DNA from: Prunella strophiata
Lineage: Eukaryota; Chordata; Aves; Passeriformes; Prunellidae
Assembly (NCBI GenBank): GCA_036583965.1
Contig: JAZBQD010000001.1
Location: forward strand, 23,607,569 to 23,671,568
Direction: 5' to 3'
Length of the DNA stretch: 64,000 bases
The translations under genes and the position numbers were made by a program. This document shows positions 43,401-53,278 of this stretch, in pieces (position 1 is the stretch's first letter; the number at the start of each line of letters is the position of its first letter). The notes below the pieces were generated by a model. That model saw only the letters and a list, made by a program, of their open reading frames with translations. It was not told where the DNA came from and did not search any database.

Positions 43401-45633
43401 CCTGGGACTTGCTCATCCCCATGTCCCGTGTGACCTCCTGTGTCACCACAGTTCACCTGGCAGAACTGAACACATGAACACTCCCTGCTCCACTACAGCA
43501 CAAAGGTCTGTGCTCAGTTCACTGTCAGTGACTCCCATTGCTCCAAGGCACTGGTTGAAAACAGCTGAGAGGACTTCCAGAAAGCTCACAATCTACCTCC
43601 ACCCTATAACATGTAGTGAGTGATGAAGAGTAAATGCACTTAGTATCACAAAGCAGATTTTCTTTCATTTTTCTGCAGAAAAAAATTACCTCTCCCAAAT
43701 ATTTTACCCTTTAAGAATTCAGACATATAATGATAACCATGAGTCACCTGCAGCTACTCTAGTCAGACTAATATAACTGCAGCTTGATAACGGTGTAGCA
43801 ATGAAAAGACTCACAATCATAAACATTTTTGTCACCTCAGTATCTTCTGTGAATAAAGAAAAATCACAGTCTTGACATCATGACTGGTATCAGTCTGTCT
43901 TATGTCTGGGTTCAAGAGATATTGTCATAAAAGTTGCACAACTGTCAGCTGACAATTATTCTTAACAGCAAATTTCATAAATGGTTTTTGTCTTCCATTC
44001 CTGGAAGCCCAGAACTTACATAGCTTCTCCTCATCTATTCCATATGCACTTTGAAGGATAATGGCACTCCATCTCTGCTTATAGATTCAACACCTGTAGT
44101 TTTGCACAAAAAACAAGCACAATATTAAAAGCATAGATTAATTTTTCAAAAATCAATAAGAACTATAAATGAAAGTTGGTGGAAAGAGAGCAAGTGTTCT
44201 GTGAAGATCGTTAGCTTTCCATACTAATGTCTAATTAATTTAAGGCTGAAATGGAATTATCATACCTTAAAGGGCAGATGATTTACTAAATACCTGCCTT
44301 TTTTTTTTCCTGAATTAAACATACAGTCTTAGTTTCCAAGGCATAATTTTAATGTAATGAAAATATCCTACACACAGTAACTACTGATCAGTAAAAAAAC
44401 CAGGAAATCCTGCCTTTGCAGGCATGAGAAAGTAAGTAAATAAGACTATCCTCAAACTAGCAAAGTTTCCTCTCTGATACAGCTGAGAGGCTGCCTAGTG
44501 TTGGACTCAGTCTGGGATTAAACACTAGAGTTCAATTTCTAAAATTGTCTGTCAATCTTTCAAACAACCTAAGTTCACTTTGAAGTGCTGAAGGAAATAC
44601 ATGAAACAGAATCAGGCCATTCAGTGTTCACAAAACACAGCTGATTTAAAGCAAACTATATAACCTGTTGCGTGGGTGGACTTTTACCTCATGTGGGTTT
44701 AGTTAGCAAAGCTAAAAATATTAGCCAATACAAGGTTGGAGGTTGTCCTCTGAACAGATGAAGATGATAACCCTTGTGAGCTCAGCTGTCTGCTCCAATT
44801 GCCTTGCAAATGATAGTGTGTTTCCAGCACAAATTACAGGAATTTAGACAGTTTGTTTGTACAGAGTGAAATTGCACAACTATACAATTCTGCACGCAAA
44901 TACTGTGGAAGCATGGTAGAGGCTTCCTCGATGGGGCTCTAAATATGAGTTACCAGGACTCTGTATAAATTCTTCCCAAATAAAATAATCCATCCAGTTC
45001 TGGGGAGTAATTATGGCCTAGCAATCTTTTGTTGTCCTTGGTACCACGTATGCAACAAAGGTCATTATCTTTCAGTCATTTATTCTAAACTTTACATTTA
45101 CCCAACTTGCTAACAGTTTCTGTCCACTTAATGAGGGCTTCACAATACCAGCGCCATTTATTTTAAAGGCTCAGCTCCTGGAATCCTGTGATCATTCTCC
45201 CACATTTCTTTTACAAATGTAAAGCACAGGGTATGCTAGCGTTTGACAGTAGTCTAAAGCTGATTTATGTGCTGAAGGCAGCCTGTCCATGGCATCACAG
45301 AGCTCTACACAGGCTAATTCCCCCTGCTGCACAGTTCAGCATCCTAGTACAGCATGCATGTATATTGCACTATTCATACAGTATACAGCAGGTACATTTC
45401 AAGCCTTCGTGACTCCACAGGGAAGCACATGAAATGGAAATCATCAAAAGAAGAAAGAAGACTCAACGAACCCTGATTCTCTTACGGTTTTTGTGATATG
45501 GGGGCCAGGTTCATTAGTTCTGCACAGAACGCCTGATCTCTGCCATTGAGATAGGAGAGCAGTTTGGCTGCAAGCCCAGCCTGCCTCTCTACCTGCAATA
45601 CTGCCAGCTCCTGCTGTCCTTAGGCTCTGTATC
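40478..45633. other. Non-coding, nothing recognised
   Basis: AT-rich sequence without a supported gene. A purine-rich G patch near 42,033-42,065 and short chance frames are the only local features. Confidence 0.5.
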
Positions 45634-45880
45634 TTAGTCCTTCCCCTTTCGGAAGGGCTGTGTTGTCAGAAACTCCCCGTGACCACCATTAACATCACCG
45701 ACGTGAAGCACTGGCACAAGGCTGAGTGCCTGGCCCCCACAGTCCTCCCAAATCCTGCTCATCAGCACAGCATAACCCAGGCTGGAAAATTGAGTCCAAG
45801 ACCCTGAGTAAGCAGAAAATTCCTTTACCACCAGGCTACTGGGCCGTTCCCCAAATTTACCTAAGCATTTCAGCAATACG
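45634..45880 (-). repeat. Possible old tRNA-derived SINE or conserved element
   Basis: Read on the minus strand from about 45,850, the sequence shows AGTAGCCTGGTGGTAAAGG, like a Pol III A box (TRGCNNAGTGG type). About 25 bases later comes GGTCTTGGACTCAA, like a decayed B box (GGTTCGANTCC type). This spacing resembles a tRNA-derived SINE head. The rest has no tail I can assign. An alternative is a conserved regulatory element of the nearby promoter, since it lies less than 1 kb upstream of the CpG island. The 80-codon minus-strand frame here is not recognisable as a protein. Confidence 0.3.
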
Positions 45881-46052
45881 TTCTACAGCCGGTTTAAATG
45901 CCTGCCGGAGCTGGAGCCGGATTACTTACGGCGTCCCGCTATTGTTCTCTTTAAAGACTTCTCTTAGCGTATTATTGATAGGGAGGTCAGACACCCTGAG
46001 GGCAGTGTAAGTGGAAAGCATCCTGGGCGGAAAACAGGCTTAATGTTGTTTG

Positions 46053-46072
46053 TTTTTTTTTTTTTTTTTTTT
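46053..46072 (+). repeat. Poly-T tract
   Basis: Twenty T residues are followed by TTAG-like sequence. It resembles an intron acceptor, but no open exon with a donor follows, so I treat it as a simple repeat upstream of the CpG island. Confidence 0.8.
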
Positions 46073-46526
46073 AGCTACGATTCATCATGAAAGTTCTGTG
46101 TGGGGAAACTGAGGCGAGCAGTGCGGTGGGATTTACTCGTCAGCAATGTTAAACACAGTGCATTCACAGTTCAGGGAGGCGCACACACACCTTGATCCAC
46201 ATCTCATCGCGCGGATGCTCACACGGAGCAGGGAGGAGGCGGCTGGGGACCCCACCCTCCCGCGCACGGAGGTGATGCCATTGCGGCCGCTCCCCGCACG
46301 GGGCCCCGCAGGATTTCCTGCCTCCGCAGCCCCTCAATTCCTGGAAACGATCTCTCCCGAGGGCAGGAAGGGCGAGCGCGCCGCCGCCGGCAGCCCCAGA
46401 GCGCCGTGAGGGGCGCGGCGACCCCCGGGCCCCTCAGGGCAGAGCGGGGCGGCGCGCGCGGCGGCGGCGGGAAGCGCGCGCGCTGCTGTAACGGCCGCGG
46501 CGGCGGCGCCGCGCGCCGGGGCGCGC

Positions 46527-46534
46527 TCACGTGA
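46527..46534. promoter_or_regulatory. Palindromic E-box TCACGTGA
   Basis: A perfect TCACGTGA palindrome sits in the most CpG-dense part of the island, about 200 bp before the exon 1 donor. By family knowledge such sites bind bHLH-zip factors (USF, MYC/MAX, MITF/TFE). Its position near the presumed start site makes it a plausible regulatory site, but occupancy is unknown. Confidence 0.5.
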
Positions 46535-46559
46535 CGGCGCTGGTTGGCTGGGACGCGCG

Positions 46560-46730
46560 CGCCCGCTCCAGCTGGGCACGGCACGGAGCGCAGAACAGCA
46601 CAGAGCAGAACGGCACGGAACAGAACGGCACGGAACGGCACGGCACCGCACCCGAGACACCGCACCGCCCTCCGCACCCCGCTGAGCGTCACTTCTGTCC
46701 TGTCCCCAGCCGGTCCCGCTCCGCCCTCAG
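46560..46730 (+). other. Predicted non-coding exon 1 (5' UTR)
   Basis: The 3' end is supported by the donor CTCAG|GTGAGG, with GT at 46,731. The 5' end is not visible and is set arbitrarily just downstream of the E-box, where an imprecise transcription start would be expected. The exon carries a short tandem repeat of a GGAACGGCACG-like unit. It probably joins exon 2 at 50,991, the next strong acceptor on this strand. A plus-strand ATG at 46,544 opens a 135-codon frame that reads through the donor, but its Arg/Pro/Ala-rich product looks like translated GC-rich DNA rather than a protein. Confidence 0.5.
46576..46650 (+). repeat. Tandem CGGCACGGAACAGAA-type repeat in exon 1
   Basis: Imperfect units of about 10-15 bp (GGCACGGAACAGAAC, GGCACGGAAC and variants such as CAGCACAGAGCAGAAC) repeat from about 46,576 to 46,650. 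They fall in the predicted 5' UTR and would be transcribed. Confidence 0.75.
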
Positions 46731-49700
46731 GTGAGGAGACGCTGCGGCCCCGGTCGCTGTGGGTGACCCCGCGGGGCCGGACGCCGTGGGAAGGGGAGCG
46801 GCGGGCGGCTGGGGCACCGCGGGGCTGGCACCGGCGGGCCGGGGGCGCTCCCCGTTCCGGGCCGGCTCCTGACAGCAGCCCCCGGCTCCCGCCCCAGGAC
46901 GGTGTCCGCACCTGCCCGCCTCGCCCTGATGTCCGTTCCCTCCCGCGGTAAGGTCAGAAATGCTGACGGCTCACTTGGGTGCCAGGCGGTCCTGCTGCAT
47001 CGCTCCTGAGCCGTTCCATTCCGTTAGATTTGTTCGCTGTTTCTCTGGGTTCCCACGGTGCAGGCAGGGCGCTGGGTATTCATCACTACACCTGGCATGA
47101 CTTTTACATGCTCTTGCAGAGGGCTTCTTTACAAAATTCATCTGTTTGTGAAAACTAAATGGACAAAACTAAAATCTGTTAGTATTTCACTTTCTGGGTA
47201 TGGGTTTGGCACATTTGCTTTAGAAATGAAACTTTCTTCTCGTGTAGAATCTTCAGGCACTTTCTGCGTGCACTTTGTTTGAAAAGCAATTTGCTGAATT
47301 AACGTAGCATGCACAAAGATAACTTGAGTTGACATACTAGCAGCACACCATCTATCTCGTGAGCAAAAATGGAATATTCCTGCCCTTAGGTTACTTTTTA
47401 ATCTTAAATTATTAATGGTCCTCTGCATTACAAGAATGAAATTTGTAATTGGTACAGAGTGCAAATGCATGTAGAGAACTGAATACAAGAGGAGCTGGTT
47501 ATAAAGAAGGACATGCCTCCTTAAAAGACCTAGCTCTTGAATGTCATTCAAGAGCTCTTTCTCTTCTTTACAGTTGTTGAGAACCTCTGGGGAGAAGCAG
47601 TTGGCCATACCTATCCCAACTCTTCTGCAGCTCTTGGAAAAAAAGGAATGAGAAAAGGGAAAACCTTTTCCCTACTTGGGGAGCATAAGAAAGTAGAGCT
47701 TTAGAGTTACTTGCACTTTCGTTTAGCAGCTGTTTGACTGAGTTGTTGGGGGTGCCCCTAAGATAGGGCTAATGGTAATCATAATATACCATCTTCTTTT
47801 AGAACCTGATTGTCAAGTTCATGCCAAATGTTGTCATTTGTACTTAGTTAAATGGAAATATTTGTATCACACTTCATCATGCTGTTGTGTGTGCAATCAA
47901 TACAGGAAAAAGTTCCTTTTTCTCTGAGAGATTACCAAAACTGAAATAGAAAGGTCAAAACACTTGAATTTGCTATGTATCCAACAACATTAAAGGTTTG
48001 AATGTATGTTGAGAGGAAATGTTGGTTTAGGTATCAATGGGAAGTAACATTTCTACTGTCTGTTCAACCATGTAAAGCAGAGCAAGTGAGGTGTGTCATA
48101 GTAAAGATTACAACAGTGAACTAAGGTTCTGCTCTTTCTTTTACTTAAATTTCTCCCAGTATTTGAGCTTTTAAAGGCCAATTTTGAAGTGAGACCATAT
48201 GAAGTAAGTCAGAAACATAAGGCTTAAAAGCAGTTATCTTCCATGTAATCCCTCAAGGTTTGTTGAAGAGATTTGGGGCAGATGTACTGTGAATTTGTGG
48301 TGTTACAGAAACTGAAACCAACGCACAGAGGTGATGGGCTAGTTAAAGGAAACTTGTAAAAAACCTTGAGAGGATTAGCTTCTACAATGTTGTTAGTTTG
48401 GTAATAATAATAATAATCCCCAAACAAACCAAACAGAACAGGAGTGGGGCAAAGACTGGATCAGCTAAGGCTTCTGAACAACACAAAGGTGAAGCTGAGG
48501 TGGATTTGAGGGAAAAACTGGGCTGAGTTTTCTCGAGTTTTCTGTAGTATCAGTGTGTAAGAGGAGTGTCTTGTCCATCACATAAGAGGCTTCTAGACCA
48601 GATTAGACATGACTGCTGGCCACAAGGAGTCATCCAAGGGAGCCCAGTGTTCCACCTGGCCTCTTCTGCATTCCTTCTGGGCCTGGTTTGCACTGCAAAT
48701 GTTTCACTTGCCAACCTGCAGCAGGTGTTCCTGTTCCTCACCTTCCTGCCTATTGAAAAGAAATTCCCCACTGTGGAGAATTATAGCATGCAGGTACATC
48801 CCTCAGTGAATTACTCTGTGTTGCAGCAGGTTTTAGTTTCCCTCAGCTCACAGTGACCTTGCTGCATGTCCTGCATATCACGGTGTGCTCGTTGTTGTGG
48901 TGAGCATTAGTTCAGGTACTGCCTGCCTGGGTGCAGAGCAGGTGGGAGAGAGAAGGAAGGGCACTGCCACGACCAGAACTGATGCTTTCTCTGCAGGTAC
49001 ACAGGGTGAGGGTCACAGCAAGGCAGCTCTCTTCTGAGCTGTGAGCTCCTCGACACTCTGGTAAGGAAGGTGCACAAAAGGTTTAGCTGTTCTGTTCCTC
49101 TGAGTGCAGATCATCATCACAGAGAGAGATCTGCCTCCACTGCCGTGGTATGAGAGATGTTTGTATTTTGGAGTTGTAATAGGGTAGAACAACGCTAATT
49201 ACGAACTCAACTATCTTGAAAACCAGAAAGTGGAAGACTGAAGGGCAGGGGGATGAAGGCCATAAACTTTTATCTGTGAAGTGGAACTTTTAGGCTTATG
49301 CTTTAGTAATGATGAAAATCAGGTTTAGCTACATTTCTATCTGCTTACATTCTTCAAACAACTGGTCTCACTTTACAGCATAGCAATTTAAAAAAATATC
49401 TGAGCAAGCAGGAGAGTCTTAATGTGGCCTTTAATAGGACAATAATGCAAATGATTAATGATTGATGAAAAAGAATTGTGAATGAGCTTGTGAAAGGGCT
49501 TTACATGTCTGTTTGAGAGTAAGAAGGATCCTGATATATCTTTGGAGGTCATGTCTGTAGATTTTAATGAGGATGAAGCAGAGAAAGGCTGTTAGAAGTG
49601 GATGAGATCTCAGGAAAGTAAAGACATAGAAAGCTCTGGGTTTAAGATCAGACAAACCAGATGCCCTTTTTTTAGTTTGGTTTTTTTGAAAAGAAATGTT

Positions 49701-50990
49701 CTGAAAGAAGCTGCAAGTAGCTTCTAATCTGCCATCAATACTCAAGAAACAAGTAAACAATTATGAATGGTACAGTATCACATAAGGTATCTATTTAAAC
49801 AGTTTTAGAGCCCTGAGTATGCTAATGTCACTAATTAATTGGGGAGCTGATTAATTGTGGGTTAAGGGTGTAATTTGTAGGGCTTACAAAGGGAGCTCTG
49901 TGGGCCTGCCTTGGAGGAAGTAAGGGTGAGCACAGTAGAAAAGATGGTGAGAAGATTCTCCACAGTAGCAGCTGCATGAAACATGGCAGGAAGACTGATA
50001 TGTCTTTGCTACTAAAATGTTTATTGATAAGTAGCAAAGGGAAGGGCAGGACTCCTAGAGGACATAAACATCAAGCCTTGTGGCTTGTCTATTCCACAAA
50101 GGTGGAATAAAGTGTTACTTCATTTTCTGTTTGCTCATTCTCTTGTGTTGTGCTGGGTTGTAATTTCTGTGAGAAATTAACTTCAGTCCTAAATTCAGTT
50201 CTGAAATGATCCTGCAAAGAAGGGAGAAGTGCCCAGTAGGCCACTACGCTGTTCATTTGAAGACTCTGCATTTCACTGCTGCTGTTCAAGGTAGCCTGAA
50301 CCTCTGAAACCGACTTGTGCCCCTGAGCTTTGCTTTTAGGGCAGCATCTGAGGTGAAATCAATGTGTTCCCACCTTTGGTTCTTGGAGAACCTCCACCTT
50401 GCTCCTGGATGGGAACCAAGCCACAATAAAGTAGGCATTTACCAAACCCAATGAAGGACATTAAAGTTAATTTCATTTGTTACCAAAGAGGGGAAGCAAC
50501 ACAGAATTCCCAGTTCATGTGTCATCAGGCTGTCAACTCATATTTTAGAGTCTTGTTACCTTGAAGGTAGCCAAAAAATCCCTCCTCAGAGTCTATTGCC
50601 TAAGAGAGAAGAGCTGGTTAACTGGGATACAGCAGTGCTAGGTTCTGACACCTAAGGCGGTTTGGTTTTTTTTTTAATCTAAATCTATAAGAAAATTATT
50701 CATGAACAAGCTCTTCATTTGACAGAGTTGTGTCAATCTCCAGTTATGCCCAAAAGCTCATCAAGCTACCCATGATTTCTTCACTGCCTTGGAGCAAAGA
50801 GTGCTTTAGTAAAGATACGCAGTTTACCTGTTTGAAACTCTAAAGGACTTTTATTGACCAAAAAGGCCTGTTTTACAATATAAAATGCATCATAAAAGAT
50901 GTTGTTGCTGTTGCATGTGTTGTAATTTTAGGTTGAAAATAGTAAAGTTTATTCTTTTTTTTTTTTTTTTTTCCCTTCTTTCCTCCTTAG
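46731..50990 (+). other. Predicted intron 1
   Basis: It runs from the GTGAGG donor at 46,731 to a textbook acceptor at 50,990, with a T/C-rich tract from about 50,953 ending TCCTCCTTAG. It contains no recognised transposon. A minus-strand frame of 156 codons (47,138-47,608) is the longest open frame in ordinary-composition DNA here, but it has no recognised domain. The remaining sequence is unremarkable. Confidence 0.55.
46898..46947 (+). other. Possible alternative 5' UTR exon
   Basis: A 50-bp segment is bounded by CGCCCCAG on the left and GTAAGG (from 46,948) on the right, still within the CpG island. It could be an alternative or extra non-coding first exon. Splice-like strings are common in GC-rich DNA, so this is tentative. 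Confidence 0.2.
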
Positions 50991-51013
50991 GAGTGCCACA
51001 TTAAGAGAAAGAC

Positions 51014-51045
51014 ATGAAGTATTTTTAATGAAATTCTGCTTTTGA
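51014..51045 (+). promoter_or_regulatory. Two minimal overlapping uORFs in the leader
   Basis: uORF1 runs 51,014-51,028 (four codons plus TAA). uORF2 runs 51,028-51,045 (five codons plus TGA). They share one base in a TAATG junction, so the stop of the first overlaps the start of the second. The main ATG follows 14 bases after the uORF2 stop, a short distance for efficient reinitiation. uORF1 has a G at -3 and uORF2 a T at -3, so leaky scanning past uORF2 is plausible. By general knowledge such leaders often dampen translation or make it stress-responsive. Confidence 0.5.
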
Positions 51046-51059
51046 TCAAGCTGCTAAAA

Positions 51060-51086
51060 ATGGATGTGAACATTTTCTCCTGTGAG
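51060..51086 (+). CDS. First coding segment of an unidentified gene (MDVNIFSCE)
   Basis: The ATG at 51,060 has A at -3 and G at +4, a strong Kozak context, and an in-frame TGA lies upstream at 51,015-51,017. This argues that it is a true initiation codon rather than the interior of a longer frame. The segment encodes MDVNIFSCE and ends on a codon boundary (phase 0) at the GTAAGT donor. I do not recognise this N-terminus and give no symbol. There is no signal peptide in what is visible. The rest of the protein lies in later exons, one of which is probably at 60,060, and the bulk must lie beyond the window or in exons I could not find. Confidence 0.6.
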
Positions 51087-51693
51087 GTAAGTATCAACAG
51101 GGAGAACACTTAGTGTTGCCTGTCACCACTGCTCTTCTGGCCAGCAGCTTTTAGTCAAGTATTTTAGAGTTATAACATCTGTGTCTTGGGAAATTTTGTA
51201 CCAAAAGTCTTAACTGACAAGTCCTACAAATAATAGTTTCATTTACAGGATTAGTCAGCTTTGTTCTGATATTCCAGCAGATAAAAACAAATGTTGGTGT
51301 TGCAGGGTTGGTAATGAGCAGCTTTTGCACAGAGTAGCTTTTGACCCAATGTCAAGCTTCTTTCCAAGCATCAAAGGAACGGAAGCTGCAAAGTCTGATT
51401 TTCAAGAGTGAATACTCACACAGACTAACTGCAGGTGCAGGAAATGAGTGAGATCCTGGGATGAGGGAAGAGTTTGTACCACAAACATGTAGGTACTTTT
51501 CCATGCATCCAGGCAGCTTTCTGAGTTCCTGCTCTTGCAGCCTAGGGAAAAGTGGGGCTTTTGCTAGCCTGAGTTACAGGTGTGTATTTATATTGCTTTT
51601 GTTAAGTGTCACAGCCAGATCTTCACAGTTCCTGCAGTAAGTTTGTAAGTTAGTAAAACCAAATACATGTCCTTAATTTAGGATTGTGGGAAA

Positions 51694-51780
51694 ATTCAGG
51701 TTATAAGGAACCTCAGGAGATCATAGAGTCAAACCCTCTGCTCACAATTTGTAGTAGTCAATGAAATCAGGTCATTTTCA
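51694..51780 (-). mobile_element. CR1 LINE 3'-end remnant
   Basis: On the plus strand, GGAACCTCAGGAGATCATAG followed by AGTCAAACCCTCTGCTCA matches the reverse complement of the CR1 3' terminus (the segment that reads GGTTGGACTAGATGATCT in sense orientation). Only the terminal region survives, and it is strongly diverged. Confidence 0.65.
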
Positions 51781-52737
51781 TCCTCTGGCCTTCTCAGTCT
51801 GTTACATGTTCAGAACAAAAGATGGATTTATAGCTTTCCATATGTATTAAATGTACATTATAATAATGCAGATAGGGACACAAGATGCTACTAAAATTTG
51901 TCAGAAGGGAGAATGTTTTAATTAAGGCAGGACTGCACAGGAATGGTCTGTTTCTCTGAACAAAGGAAACAATAAATCTCTGATGTGTTCATTTCTTGCA
52001 ATTGCAAATGAAACGTCCACAGGTCAGCTAACACTGACCTAATGTCATGCTGCCAGTATTTTCAAGATGGGTTCCCTGCAAGAATTACCCCTTCCCAGGC
52101 ATCTCTGGGGAATTGATTTATTTACTTCCTCCAGTAAGCAAAATTGCTTTCTCATAATAAAAGGAAGGGAAGTGAACATTGCTTATCCTGTCTGAAACAT
52201 GTTACTGAAACATTTCCTCTGAAGTATAAATATTTGTTCATGGGAAAACATAGTGACAATGTGAATAAAAATAAACATCTTGTCAGGAAGCTTAGGGAGC
52301 TATCTCCCCCTGGGCTCTAAAAGTAAATACAAACCAAGCATTCCTCCTCCCCCCATCATTGTGTACTACCAAGCATAACATTTTGTGAGCCCTAGGAGTA
52401 ACTACTTCCACTGTTTTGGCCAGGGAGGATTATACAATGAAGGGGTTAATCTTGTCAGGAGAAAGACATTTTAGCATTCAGAGCCTCATAGGAGGGTCAA
52501 TGAAGTGAAGAGACACTTGGTTTACTTTGGATTTATGCTTATCTCAATGTGCTTTGAATTGATCCCTCAAAATTGGTAATTTAATAGCTTTAATAGTTAC
52601 ATTAGTAATTTAATGAGCCCCTTTCAGGACATCATCAAAGACAAACATATACTTAGTGAATAAAAATAGAAGTAATTTTATAGGTAATGCAATTCCTGAA
52701 AGCCAGTATACAGTATTACACATATGCAGGTTGTGAT

Positions 52738-53278
52738 TGTCAAGGTTTAACCCCAGCCAGAAGCTAAGTACCATGTAGTTGCTTGCTTATGTACCCCCAG
52801 TACATAAGAGGGGAAGAGAATCAGAAAAAAGGTAAAACCTGTGGGCTAAGGACTGATTAATAATTGAAATAAAATATGATAATAATTTGAATTAAAAGGG
52901 AGAGAAATAAAACCCTAGAAGAGCAAGTGGTGCACAATACAGTGGCTCACCCATGTGCTGGCTGAGGCCCAGCCCAGCCCTGATCAGCAATTGGCAGCTC
53001 CCAGTTGACTCCCCCCAATTTATATACTTGGCATGACCTTTTAGGGTATGGAATATCCCTTTGGCCAGTTTGGGTCACCTGTCCTGGCCCTGCTCCCCCT
53101 CAGCTTCTGGTGTACCTGCTCACTGGCAGAGCACTGAAATGTCTCAGTTTGGAGTGAGCACTACCAAGCAACACCTACAACACCTGTGCGTCATCAACAT
53201 TCTCACAGTGAGTCCAAAACACAGCTCTCTACCAGCAACTAGGAGGAAATTAACTCTATTCCAGCTGAAACCAGGACA
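52738..53278 (-). mobile_element. Solo LTR of an avian endogenous retrovirus (ERVL-like), with target-site duplication
   Basis: The 541-bp element begins TGTCAAGGTTTAACCCC and ends CTGAAACCAGGACA, so it has TGTC...GACA inverted termini. It is flanked by a perfect 5-bp direct repeat GTGAT at 52,733-52,737 and 53,279-53,283. A 5-bp duplication is typical of class III (ERVL-type) integrations. In sense orientation (minus strand), motifs I recall from avian LTRs appear: the 5' end TGTCCTGGTTTCAGCTGG, a CCAAACTGGCCAAAGGGATA block, and a TATATAAA-like promoter around 53,020. No internal retroviral sequence remains, so it arose by LTR-LTR recombination. It sits in intron 2, antisense to the host gene. 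Confidence 0.88.

Larger units (their letters stand above)
46190..46960 (+). promoter_or_regulatory. CpG island promoter of an unidentified plus-strand gene
   Basis: The base composition changes abruptly from AT-rich to very GC-rich with dense CpG, peaking around 46,400-46,600 (GGCGGCGGCGCC-type runs). There is no TATA box, which fits a CpG-island promoter. An E-box core lies at 46,527-46,534. A non-coding first exon with a consensus donor follows at 46,731. The long open frames on both strands here arise because GC-rich DNA has few stop codons. The island could also fire divergently to the left, but I see no minus-strand exon to support that. Confidence 0.8.
50991..51086 (+). other. Predicted exon 2 with the start codon
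   Basis: This 96-bp exon has strong signals at both ends: a long polypyrimidine tract and CTTAG acceptor, and the donor GAG|GTAAGT. It contains 69 bases of 5' UTR and then the first 27 coding bases. The UTR part holds two very short uORFs. The arrangement (non-coding first exon in a CpG island, initiating ATG near the end of exon 2) is common in vertebrate genes. Confidence 0.7.

Noticed and set aside
46053..46080. Poly-T followed by TTAG as a splice acceptor
   Set aside because: No open exon with a donor follows before the CpG island, and the position upstream of the promoter makes an exon unlikely.
46219..46911. 230-codon minus-strand open frame in the CpG island, and overlapping frames of 108 and 135 codons
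   Set aside because: Very GC-rich DNA has few stop codons. The products are Arg/Pro/Ala-rich in several frames at once with no domain, so they are compositional artefacts.
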